A stretch of 64,000 nucleotides of DNA from Anodontia alba (taxonomy: Eukaryota > Mollusca > Bivalvia > Lucinida > Lucinidae), in NCBI GenBank assembly GCA_964016985.1, contig OZ024831.1:21628609-21692608 (forward strand). The letters are read 5' to 3'. The notes beneath the pieces were generated by a model that worked only from the letters and a program-made list of their open reading frames with translations, had not been told where the DNA came from and made no database searches. A program made the position numbers and the translations under genes. Numbering within the stretch: position 1 is the first letter of the stretch; the number at the start of each line of letters is the position of its first letter. This document shows, in pieces, positions 53,693 to 64,000 of the stretch.

Positions 53693-55185
53693 TTCTTCAA
53701 GGGGTTTAATAGCCATTGGTTTATTATTGTAAAATCTTTCGTAGTTAGGATTAAAAACACAATCATAAGCTGTATTTCGTGGATTTGCGGCTAATTTAGT
53801 AACATATTGAAGAGACAATTTTTCCCTTCTTATATACAGTGATGGTTTAATAGCCATTGGTTTATTATTGTAAAATCTTTCGTAGTTAGGATTAAAAACA
53901 CAATCATAAGCTGTATTTCGTGGATTTGCGGCTAATTTAGTAACATATTGAAGAGACAATTTTTCCCTTCTTATATACAGTGATGGTTCATTTGATTCAG
54001 CGTATAAACTTTCGATGGGGGAAGTACGGAAAGCCCCTAGAGCCAAACGTAAACCTTGGTGATGAATAGTATCTAAAGATTTCAAATAAGATTTTTTAGC
54101 GGATCCATAAACTATGAATCCATAATCCAAATTGGAACGAATTAAAGATCTATAAAAATTTAAAAGAACAGTACGATCTCCTCCCCAGTCTGAGCTGGAG
54201 AGAACTTTAAGAATATCAAGTGCTTTTAAACATTTAGCTTTGAAAGCTTTGATGTGTGGGATAAAAGATAATTTGTTATCGAACAAAAGACCCCAGAATT
54301 TTGCTTCACTGACGACTGGAATGGGACTACCATATATGGTAAGATGAGGATCTAAATGTAACTGTCGTATCTGACAAAAATGAATGCATTGAGTTTTTGT
54401 TTTTGAAAATTTGAAACCATTTTCTGTTGCCCAATCTTCTATATTATTTAAACATCGTTGTAGTTTGAATTCAATGGTTTCCATATTTTTCGACCTAATA
54501 AATATTCCAAAATCGTCAACAAAAAGTGAACAATCAAGATCTTTCACACATTTAACAATATCGATAATTTTAATGCCAAACAAGGTAGGTGATAAAATGC
54601 TTCCCTGTGGTACACCTTGTTCTTGTTTAAATATGTCGATAACGTATTACCTATTCGAGCATTAAATGTTCGATCTGATAAAAAAAATTGAATAAAAAGT
54701 GGTAATCGGCCTTTAAGGCCTAATTTATGTAAATCTTTCATGATGCCATGTTTCCAAGTAGTATCGTAAGCTTTTTCAAGGTAAAAAAATACAGCTACGA
54801 CATGTTCTTTTTTAACAAAGGCATCACGAATAAATGATTCCAAACGAATCAAATGATCGTTTGTACAGTTATTTTTTCTGAATCCAGCTTGATATTTTGT
54901 TATAAGCTGGTTTGATTACAAGAACCAAACCAGCCTATCATTAATCATTCTCTCCATCGTTTTACATAAACAACTTGTCAAAGTAGTTGTAGTAGTGTCA
55001 AAGCAATAGGTCTATAGTTAGTAGCTTCAGTATGATCTTTATTTGGTTTTGGTATAGGTATAATCGTTGCTTTACTCCAATCTTTTGGAAATTTTCCAGT
55101 GATCCAAATATCATTTAAAATATTTAATAAAGTTTTTAAAGCGTTATCGGGTAAATGTTTAAGAATTTGATAATGAATGTCATCA
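53693..55185 (-). pseudogene. Older LINE copy (E1), 3' part of ORF2 reverse transcriptase, truncated and duplicated
   Basis: It aligns with the reverse transcriptase of the full-length LINE at 55186, with a few percent divergence. It covers the RT from NYRPIALTS-type sequence through CSLFVDDFGIF and the thumb. The same TAA (54916-54918) and the same frameshift (about 54630-54645) as in the younger copy are present. A 138-bp segment (SLYIRREKLSLQ ... KPMAIKP) is repeated in tandem. The sequence ends abruptly at KP-LEE near 53693, so the RNase H and 3' UTR are missing. Its upstream half resumes at 61629 on the far side of the younger insertion. Confidence 0.9.
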
Positions 55186-55373
55186 GGATGGATGGATGGA
55201 TGGATGGATGGATATTTTGTTTATAGACGCTCAACCCTAAAAGGGCATATAGCGTCTAATAAGTTTTATGTTATGATGATTTTATTTAATGAGAAATTTA
55301 AAAATATCTAGGATTGATGTGTTCATTTTAAAAAGATAAAGTATCAATGATTTTAAGTTATTAAAAATACTGA
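55186..55373 (-). other. LINE E2 3' UTR with hairpin and (ATCC)n tail
   Basis: tagacgct (55224-55231) and agcgtcta (55251-55258) form a stem with a short loop containing cccttttaggg, just before the simple-repeat tail at 55186-55213. Such a 3' stem-loop next to a short repeat is typical of the sequence LINE reverse transcriptases recognise. Confidence 0.7.
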
Positions 55374-58300
55374 TCATATTTTATTAAAAAGACCGATCCC
55401 TTTAAGAAAGTCGAGTATTTTCAGAGTTGGCATATCAAAAAGTTCCTTTATAGTTTTTATATTAAAATACTTTGTGCGAATGTGATTAAATTCAGCACAA
55501 GTGATAAGAAAATGTTTGACTGTGAAAGGTTTATTACAAGGAATGCAGAATGGAGCTTGTTCATTTTTTAATATGTAAGAATGAGTAATTCTAGTGTGTC
55601 CAATTCTACATCTCGTGATTTTTGTTTGATCTTTTCTGCTGTAATTAGAGAATGTGCATTTGCTGTTAAAATTTGGTTTTATTTCATTTAGTTTATTTTG
55701 AGTTTGTGTTTCCCAAACAGACTGACATTTATTGTTAATGTATAGACGGATGTTCGATTTAAAGTCGGAGTGAGGAATTTTAAAATTGGTTATCACTAAG
55801 GACAGTGCAGATTTAGCTTCTAAATCAGCTAATTCATTTCCACGGATATTAACGTGGCTGGGAAGCCAACAAAATACAATTTCTTTTGAAACTGAAAGGT
55901 AATAATATTTTTTAAGAATTTGCTGAATTAATGGGTTTCTATGGTGTAAATCTTTAAGAGATTTTAATACAGAAAGAGAATCTGAATATATGATGAACTG
56001 TTTTTCAGACTGATCTCTGATATGGTAAAGTGCAATATCAATTGCCTTGGCTTCGGCGGTAAAAATGGAACTATTATCAGGTAATCTGATACTGTCAGTA
56101 AAATTTGGACTAATAACAGAACAAGCAACTTTCTCATCTTGTTTCGAACCATCTGTATAAATTGACAGGTAATGTTTATAATTTGATTTGATTTCTAAAA
56201 ATTCATTTTTAAAAATATGCGACTCAACTTCTGTTTTTTTATTTTTATGAAGGTCTAATATAATCTTTGGAGGGTTTAACGTCCATGGCTCTTTTGATGG
56301 AAAAGAAAAATGCTGAACATTTTTAACATTAATATTGGCCTCTTCAAGTAACGGTTGTATTCTCAGGCCAAGGGGTTTAATAGCCGTTGGTTTGTTGTTG
56401 TAAAATCTTTCATATTTCGGGTTAAAAACACAATCATAAGCTGAATTATGTGGATTGGCGGCTAGTTTAGTAACATATTGAAGAGACAATTTATCTCTTC
56501 TTATATATAGTGATGGTTCATTTGATTCAGCGTATAAACTTTCGATGGGGGAAGTACGAAAAGCCCCTAGAGCCAGACGTAAACCTTGGTGATGAATAGT
56601 ATCCAAAGATTTCAAATAAGATTTTCTTGCGGATCCATAAACTATGGATCCATAATCGAGTTTAGATCTAATTAAAGATCTATAGAGATTTAAAAGAACA
56701 GTACGATCTCCTCCCCAGTCAGAACTGGAGAGAACTTTAAGAATATCAAGAGCTTTTAAACATTTAGCTTTTAAAGCTTTGATGTGTGGTATAAAAGATA
56801 ATTTGTTATCGAACAAAAGACCCAGAAATTTTGCTTCACTGACGACTGGAATGGGACTACCGTATATGGTGAGATGAGGATCTAAATGTAGCTGACGTAT
56901 CTGACAAAAATGAACGCATTGAGTTTTTGTTTTTGAAAATTTGAAACCATTTTCTGTTGCCCAATCTTCTATATTATTTAAACATCGTTGTAGTTTGAAT
57001 TCAATGGTTTCCATATTTTTCGATCTAATAAATATTCCAAAATCGTCAACAAAAAGTGAACAATCAAGGTCTTTCACACATTTAACAATATCGTTAATTT
57101 TAATGCCAAACAAGGTAGGTGATAAAATGCTTCCCTGTGGTACACCTTGTTCTTGTTTAAATATGTCGATAACGTATTACCTATTCGAACATTAAATGTT
57201 CGATCTGATAAAAAATTCTGAATAAAAAGTGGTAATCGGCCTTTAAGGCCTAATTTATGTAAATCTTTCATGATGCCATGTTTCCAAGTAGTATCGTAAG
57301 CTTTTTCTAAGTCAAAAAATACAGCTACTACATGTTCTTTTTTAACAAAGGCATCATGAATAAAAGATTCCAAACGAATCAAATGATCGTTTGTACAGTT
57401 ATTTTTTCTGAATCCAGCTTGATATTTTGTTATAAGCTGGTTTGATTACAAGAACCAAACCAGTCTATCATTAATCATTCTCTCCATTGTTTTACACAAA
57501 CAACTTGTCAAAGCAATAGGTCTATAGTTTGTAGCTTCAGTATGATCTTTATTTGGTTTTGGTATAGGTATAATCGTTGCTTTACTCCAGTCTTTTGGAA
57601 ATTTTCCAGTGATCCAAATATCATTTAAAATATTTAATAAACTTTTTAAAGCGTTATCGGGTAAATGTTTAAGAATTTGATAATGAATGTCATCAGTACC
57701 AGCAGCTGTATCGTGAGATTTATTAAGAGCATCTAATAATTCTGAAGCTGTGAATGGTACATTATATTTTTCATGATTTAGTGACGTAAAATTTAGATGC
57801 TCTTTCTCTTGTTCCTGTTTTATGTTTTGAAAGGTTTCGGAATAATTTGCACTAGAAGAGTTTTTCTGAAAATTCTCTCCTAGTGCATTGGAAATATCTT
57901 TAGTCGTTGAGCATATATTTCCATTTGATTTAATATGGACATGCTTGTTATTTTTATTTTTGCCAGTAATTTTTCGAATCATGTCCCATATTTTCTTTGC
58001 TGGAGTTCTAGAATTAAGTTTGGAGACGTATTGCTGCCAAGATGTTCTTTTAGCCGTTATTGTCTTGCGAGCTTTTGCTCGCATTTGTTTGGCATGGATT
58101 AGATTTTCTTTTGTTGGCTGCCTATTGAACTTTCGTAAGGCAGATTTTCTTTTATTTATTGAATTTTTAACATCTTCATTAAACCAAGGTCTATTTCTTT
58201 TTGAACGTGTCGAGGACTTTGGAATACATTTTTCGGCTACATGAATTAATGTATCAGTAAAAGCTTGTATATCATCTGCTGTTTTAAACATTTCAGGATT

Positions 58301-59041
58301 TAATTTTTCATTACATAGCTCCATAAAATTCTCCCAGTTTGCTTTATTCAAATTCCATCGGGAATGATGGTCTTCATTTGTCGATTCAATTTCTTCAATT
58401 TTGATTGGAAAATGATCGCTCCCATGAAGGTCATCTAAAACTGACCAATCAAAATTTAAGTAAATATTTGGAGAGCATATAGACAAATCTAAAGCAAAAT
58501 AATTTCTTGTAGGAGAATGAAGATAAGTTGGTTGTTTATCGTTAGATAAACATAAATCATTTTCTGCAATAAAATTTTCTATTATTTCTCCTTTGTCATT
58601 TGTATCCAGACAACCCAATAGTTTGCTGTGACTATTAAAGTCACCTAATAATAAATAAGGACGAGGTAACTGGTTTATAAGATTTTCTAAATCGTGTTTA
58701 GAAAATTTACAGTGTGGAGGAAGATATAGAGAACAAATTGTTATGGATTTAGACAGAATGACATTTACAGCAACAGCTTGTACATTTCTATTTATATCTA
58801 TCTGTCTATGAGGAACATTTGATTTTACAAGGATAGATGAACCTCCTGAGGCTTTCTGATTTTCAGTTGCGATATGATTATATAAACTATAATTTTTAAA
58901 ATTAATATTATCTGTATTTTTTAAAAAGGTTTCCTGGAGACAAAAGACAGTCGGAGAAAGTAGTGTTGTTAAAATTAAAATTTCGTTATAATTTGCTTTT
59001 AGTCCTCGACAGTTCCACTGAATAATTGATTTATTATCCAT
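55374..59041 (-). pseudogene. LINE E2 ORF2: APE endonuclease, reverse transcriptase, RNase H
   Basis: The first 531 codons from the Met at 59041 hold the endonuclease (IIQWNCRGL, CLQETFL, LLGDFNSHS, LDLSICS, GSDHFPIK) and the RT start (WSKATIIPIPKP, NYRPIALTS). A TAA at 57446-57448 then interrupts, with the same frame continuing as NQLITKYQAGFRKNN. After FFDLEKAYDTTW a one-base frameshift lies near 57160-57175, before GVPQGSILSP. The last 579 codons contain the catalytic CSLFVDDFGIF (FVDD in place of the commoner YADD/FADD), then RNase H (LSIYTDGSKQDEK, TAEAKAIDIAL, IYSDSLSVL, LPSHVNIRGNELAD) and a C-terminal Cys-containing region. All catalytic motifs are present; only reading continuity is lost. 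The two lesions are shared with copy E1. Confidence 0.92.
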
Positions 59042-59074
59042 GATAAATGGAGAGGTGATTTGAAAATAAGGAAC

Positions 59075-60316
59075 TTAATCCTTTTGTTTTCTCTGAGACT
59101 GCGAGAACATGGATGAGTCAGTCTCTAACTCCATGTTCTCAAGGGAATCGAACCGATTGACCAATTTGATCGGATCGGCCGACGCCCCTTTACTATATGG
59201 ATTTGGTTCTTTATCTTTTTCTTTTCCATTTTTTTCCTTTCTGGTCAGCTGTCCTGGACCTGGATCTCTGTTGTGATCCACTTGTTTTAGTCGGCTGTGT
59301 TTGTGAACTGTTTTGAGATTTTGTTGGTGGTCTAGATTGATGAGTAGATGTGGGGTTAGGTTTAGGTTTTAGAGTAGGAGTAATAACTGTTGAATTTGCT
59401 TTGATGACAGAATCTTTTTCGTTAAACTGGGTAGAACTTTTTTTGGTTTCAGGTTTAGTGTTTAGGGATTGAACAACTTTTGCAAAGGTGATTTCAGGTT
59501 GATTTTCTTGTATTTTTTTGGCTTCCAAATAAGTAATTTTTTGTGTAACTTTAATTTTCATTATTTCTTTCTCTTTTTTCCAAATTTCACACTGAATTGA
59601 TTTTGATTGATGGTTTTTGTGACAGTTCACACACTTGGCTTCATTTTTACAAGCATTTGTAGGGTGATCAAAGTCACCCATACCACATTTTTCACATACT
59701 GATCCAGGTAATTCAGGACAGCCGTTTTCATGATGTCCAAACCTCTGACAGTTGAAACACCGCAGAGGATTTGGAATGTAGACTTCAACCGGTATAATTC
59801 GGTAAAAGATTTTTAGTGATTTCGGTAAAGTTGTGGTGTTGAAAGTTAGTAAAAGTGTATTTGTTTCTATAAAGTTTCCATCTTTTTTAATTTTAAAACG
59901 TTTGCAAGCTGTTACTCCTTGTGTGTTAAGATATTCTGTGATATATTCTTCAGTTTCATGTTTTAGCATTCTGTCACGGATAATACCTTTGCAACTGTTG
60001 AGAGTTTTATGTTCCGTGACAGTGACATTAATATTAAAAAAATTTGTAAGTTTCAAAAGATTATCAGTTTGAGATTTTCTGTTTGTTTCAACCAAAAGAG
60101 TTCCATTTTTAATTTTTTTACATTTTTTGGAGTGCCTATAATAGATTCTATTTGCTTTTCTATGATGAAAGGAGACAGTGAAGTAATTGGTTTGTCTTCC
60201 TTACTTGAAATCACTAAAAATTTTGGAAAGTTCTCATTCGCTTTAAACGTAAAGGTAGTCGGTTGCGTGTCGTCCTCCGAAGAGTCGAACGCCAGAAATC
60301 GTTTTCGAGAGGCCAT
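59075..60316 (-). pseudogene. LINE E2 ORF1: gag-like RNA-binding protein with three zinc knuckles
   Basis: The likely start is MASRKRFLAFDSS at 60316, although an upstream in-frame Met exists at 60361. A one-base shift near 60095 moves to the frame VETNRKSQTDNLL. The central part has cysteine/histidine knuckles CFNCQRFGHHENGC, CEKCGMGDFDHPTNAC and CVNCHKNHQSKSIQC, which bind nucleic acid. The C-terminal part is Lys/Ser/Thr-rich and shifts frame again in an A-run near 59250 to end at 59075. ORF2 begins 33 bp later. The older copy has one base fewer at the A-run site. Confidence 0.88.
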
Positions 60317-61628
60317 GGTGATAATTTTTTTGGTTCGATAGCTATGCGCCCCACCCTCCATGGAGCCCTACAAGGGGACGTTTAACAGAAATGGATCTCC
60401 TATTTCTAACGTCAAGGCTACATTGCTATTATACTCGGTGTCAAGATCAGAGTCTTCAGCTCGGCCTCATGCTTAGACGATTTCCCACCTATTCATCTAA
60501 ATTTCCATAGAAAAATTTATGAACAGTTGAGTTCATCCCCCTATCCACAGCCTCCACTCACAGAGGTTTCCGCCAAAGCCCCAATACAAGCCCACCAATT
60601 GACCTTTCAGCCGCCGCCCATTGAAACTCACTTAAAGTTAGAGGAACATGAGAAAAATAAGCCCGGTTTGGTACCATAAAGATACGTATGAAAGAGAGAA
60701 AGAAGCTAAGAACAAGTTGTGCGCTTCTAGAGCTTGGCACGACTGAGCCGATTGATCCAGGCCGGATCTAACCCAGACCGCTCTTCTATCTGAAATAAGG
60801 GCCAAAATGATGTGTTGAAAAGCTGGAGATCCCTGGGCTTTCCTCAATCATCAGGTTCCCCTCTCCCAGCATACGAGACGCCACCCACGGCAAACAGGTG
60901 GTTCCTGTTTTAATAGGGGATTACACCCCATCCACTACAGAAGGAAAGTGATTTGTAAATTTTATTCCCTACAGACAAGGGAGGCCGAAAACGTCTGGGA
61001 AATTGAAAGGTTATTTTTAACGTTAGGAGATCCATATTTAAAATAAACAGTTTATTAAAGAAAGAAGGATTCATTTTGAATTCATTTTTTAAGAGAGTCA
61101 AACAAACAAGCTGTGTTAGATGATATGTAGCTTTCAAATGATATGTAGCTTTCATACCTTGAAAAACGTTTAGTTTTTTATCTAACAATATTAAATGCAT
61201 CTTACTTTTTAATGTGGAGAATGCTAGAGCTCGGAAAAATGACACAAACACAAGACAAACACATATGTTAAATACAGATGAGGTTATAATCTTCGTCCCA
61301 TGTGCGACCCACGGGCACAGGATGATACACAAACAAATGAAGCATGTTAGTAACATGAGATAGGAAAGGTTTAAAAGGATAGATCTCGCGAAATTTGTTT
61401 TTCCAATTTAAGATGCATTTCAATAAATGTAATTTTATAGTCTGGAGTTATACCGGTTGAACGGACGGTTGCTCTGTTATGTTAGGGGTTTTACCCAACT
61501 GCCACAGAAGCGGAAGGCAGCCACCTATTTCGAGGGCCCGGGTGGTCACGGGCGGCCTCTTTTAGACGGCTCGTACGTCACGCAGAGGGTACGTCTAGCC
61601 TATTCTAAGCCCGGAACCAGCACGGGGC
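60317..61628 (-). other. LINE E2 5' leader
   Basis: The first ~150 bp (from 61628) are GC-rich, as is common for internal LINE promoters; the remainder is AT-rich with a small tandem duplication of gatatgtagctttca near 61120-61160. A 148-codon hydrophobic ORF at 60910-61356 has no domain and is treated as chance. Confidence 0.6.
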
Positions 61629-64000
61629 GAATGTCATCAAGATCAGCAGCTGTATCGTGAGATTTATGAAGAGCATCTAATAATTCTGAAGCTGTGAATG
61701 GTACATTATATTTTTCATGATTTAGTGACATAAAATTTAAATGCTCTTTCTCTCGTTCTAGTTTCATGTTCTGAAAATTTTCCGAGTAATTTGCACAACA
61801 AGAGGTTTTCTGAAAATTCTCTCCTAGTGCATTGGAAATATCTTTAGTCGTTGAGCAAATATTTCCATTTGATTTAATATGGACATGCTTGTTATTTTTA
61901 TTTTTGTCAGTAATTTTTCGAATCATGTCCCATATTTTCTTTGCTGGAGTTCTAGAGTTAAGTTTGGAGACGTAGTGCTGCCAAGATGTTCTTTTAGCCG
62001 TTTTTATCGTCTTGCGAGCTTTTGCTCGCATTTGTTTGACATGGATTAGATTTTCTTTTGTTGGCTGCCTATTGAACTTTCGTAAGGCAGATTTTGTTTT
62101 ATTTATTGAATTTTTAACATCGTTATTAAACCAAGGTCTATTTCTTTTGGAACGTGTCGAGGACTTCGGAATACATTTTTCGGCTACATGAATTAATGTA
62201 TCAGTAAAAGCTTGTATATCATCTGCTGTTTTTAACATTTCAGGTTTTAATTTTTCATTACATAGCTCCATAAAATTCTCCCAGTTTGCTTTATTCAAAT
62301 TCCATCGGGAATGATGGTCTTCATTTGTCGATTCAATTTCTTCAATTTTAATTGGATAATGATCGCTCCCATGAAGGTCGTCTAGAACTGACCAATCAAA
62401 ATCTAAGTAAATATTTGGAGAGCATATAGACAAATCTAAAGCAAAATAATTTCTTGTAGGAGAATGAAGATAATTTGGTTGTTTATCGTTAAATAAACAT
62501 AGATCATTTTCTGCAATAAAATTTTCTATTATTTCTACTTTGTCATTTGTATCCAGACAAACCAATAGTTTGCTGTGACTATTAAAGTCACCTAATAATA
62601 AATAAGGACGAGGTAACTGGTTTATAAGATTTTCTAAATCGTGTTTAGAAAATTTACAGTGTGGAGGAAGATATAGAGAATAAATTGTTATGGATTTAGA
62701 CAGAGTGACATTTACAGCAACAGCTTGTAAATTACTATTTATATCTATCTGTCTATGAGGAACATTTGATTTTACAAGGATAGATGAACCTCCTGATGCT
62801 TTCTGATTTTCAGTTGCGATATGATTATATAAACTATAATTTTTAAAATTAATATTATCTGTAGTTTTTTAAAAAGGTTTCCTGGATACAAAAGACAGTC
62901 GGAGAAAGTAGTGTTGTTAAAATTAAAATTTCGTTATAATTTGCTTTGAGTCCTCGACAGTTCCACTAAATAATTGATTTTTATCCATGATGAATGGAGA
63001 GATGATTTTAAAATAAGGAACTTAATCCTTTTGGTTTCTCTGCGAGAACATGGAGGAGTCAATCTCTAACTCCATGTTCTCAAGGGAATCGAACCGATTG
63101 ACCAGCTTGGTCGGATCGGCCGACGCCCCTTTACTGTATGGATTCGGTCCTTTCTCTTTATCTTTTCTTTTCCATTTTTTTCTTTCTGGTCAGCTGTCCT
63201 GGACCTGGATCTCTGTTGTGATCCACTTGCTTTATTAGGCTGTGTTTGTGAACTGTTTTGAGATTTTGTTGGTTGTCTAGACTGATGAGTAGTTGCGGGT
63301 TTAGGTTTAGGTTTTAGAGTAGGAGTAATGACTTTTGAATTTGTTTTAATGACAATCTTTTTCGTTAAACTGGGTAGAAGTTTCTTTGGTTTCAGGTTTA
63401 GTGTTTAGGGATTGAACAACTTTTGCAAAGGTAATTTCAGGTTGGTTTTCTTGAATTTTTTTAGCTTCCAAATAAGTAATTTTTGTGTAACTTTAATTTT
63501 CATAATTTCTTTCTTTTTTTTCCAAATTTCATACTGATTTGATTTTGATTGATGATTTTTGTGACAGTTCACACACTTAGCTTCATTTTTACAAGCATTT
63601 GTATGGTGGCCAAAGTCACCCATACCACATTTTTCACATACTGATCCAGGTAATTCAGGACGGCCATTTTCATGATGTCCAAACCTCTGACAGTTGAAAC
63701 ACCGCAGAGGATTTGGAATGTAGACTTCAACCGGTATAATTCGGTAAAAATTTTTTAGTGATTTCGGTAAAGTTGTGGTGTTGAAAGTTAGTAAAAGTGT
63801 ATTTGTTTCTATAAGTTTCCATCTTTTTTAATTGTAAAACGTTTGCAAGCTGTTACTCCTTGTGTTTTAAGATATTCGGTGATAGTTTCTTCAGTTTCAT
63901 GTTTTAGCATTCTGTCACGGATAATACCTTTGCAACTGTTGAGTGTTTTATGTTCCGTGACAGTGATATTAATATTTAAAAAAAATGTAATTCTCAAGAG
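61629..64000 (-). pseudogene. Older LINE copy (E1), 5' part: ORF1 and endonuclease half of ORF2, runs off the window
   Basis: From the insertion point at 61629 the sequence matches ORF2 of E2 from KSHDTAA back through GSDHYPIK and CLDTNDK (one open stretch 62565-61600, its last codons lying in E2) to a disrupted N-terminus near 62990. It then matches ORF1 (KCVNCHKNHQSKSNQ at 63560; INITVTEHKTLNSCKG at 63970). Several indels break both frames. The 5' end lies beyond the window. With 53693-55185 it forms one element split by E2. Confidence 0.9.

Larger units (their letters stand above)
55186..61628 (-). mobile_element. Full-length I-type (Nimb-like) LINE (E2), nested in an older copy
   Basis: A 6443-bp element bounded by the 11-bp direct repeat gaatgtcatca (55175-55185 and 61629-61639), which is present once in the unbroken ORF2 at about 57684. 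From 5' to 3' on the minus strand: GC-rich 5' end and ~1.3-kb leader, ORF1 (zinc-knuckle protein), ORF2 (endonuclease, reverse transcriptase, RNase H), a short 3' UTR with a hairpin, and an (ATCC)n tail. RNase H together with an APE-type endonuclease points to the I superfamily. A premature stop, at least one RT frameshift and two ORF1 frameshifts make it non-autonomous as read conventionally. Confidence 0.92.

Noticed and set aside
57888..58244. 118-codon plus-strand ORF within the LINE
   Set aside because: Antisense shadow of the endonuclease/RT linker of ORF2.
60910..61356. 148-codon hydrophobic ORF
   Set aside because: It lies in the 5' leader of the LINE, has no domain, and contains a small DNA duplication; probably chance.

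Overview
The window is eukaryotic nuclear DNA, AT-rich and crowded with repeats, and most likely comes from a bivalve mollusc. The grounds are the repeat types: tandem arrays opening with an 'aacaagagggcc' type motif and closing near 'gtgagctaaaa', tRNA-headed SINEs with a shared core, abundant palindromic MITEs, GACGGACG-ending arrays and an I-type LINE with RNase H. The species cannot be fixed from sequence alone. There are no bacterial operons, no rRNA and no CRISPR.

The only host gene I can assemble with confidence is split over 31.7 kb of the minus strand and is invisible to ORF calling because every exon is short. Seven coding exons (51556-51475, 49270-49128, 44292-44144, 38044-37911, 27983-27905, 24853-24688, 20090-19872) all have AG/GT borders and all six junctions agree in phase. 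They give 972 nt, or 323 residues: a signal peptide, a complete zona pellucida (ZP) domain with ten cysteines, an RKRR furin site and a short C-terminal tail with no membrane anchor. Its introns hold most of the other features.

Layout: 1-19.8 kb lies downstream of the gene and holds a hAT-like element with 8-bp target duplications (1459-2929), two arrays of a ~145-bp unit built around AAGATGGCGGCC palindromes, a ~180-bp array, and many foldback MITEs. From 19.9 to 51.6 kb is the ZP gene. Intron 6 is mostly a ~23-copy array of the 145-bp unit. Intron 4 holds SINEs, a proline/arginine-rich orphan ORF and a Tc1-like transposon that landed inside a 63-bp minisatellite. Intron 2 holds a 34-bp minisatellite and a 32-bp minisatellite whose unit is the 3' splice site of exon 3. 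Intron 1 holds a 19-bp minisatellite. From 53.7 to 64 kb a full-length LINE (55186-61628) sits inside an older copy of the same family, flanked by an 11-bp target duplication.

The strongest leads are the splice-acceptor-derived minisatellite in front of exon 3, the 87-bp in-frame duplication of the exon 2 splice donor, and the premature stop and frameshift shared by the reverse transcriptase of both LINE copies.
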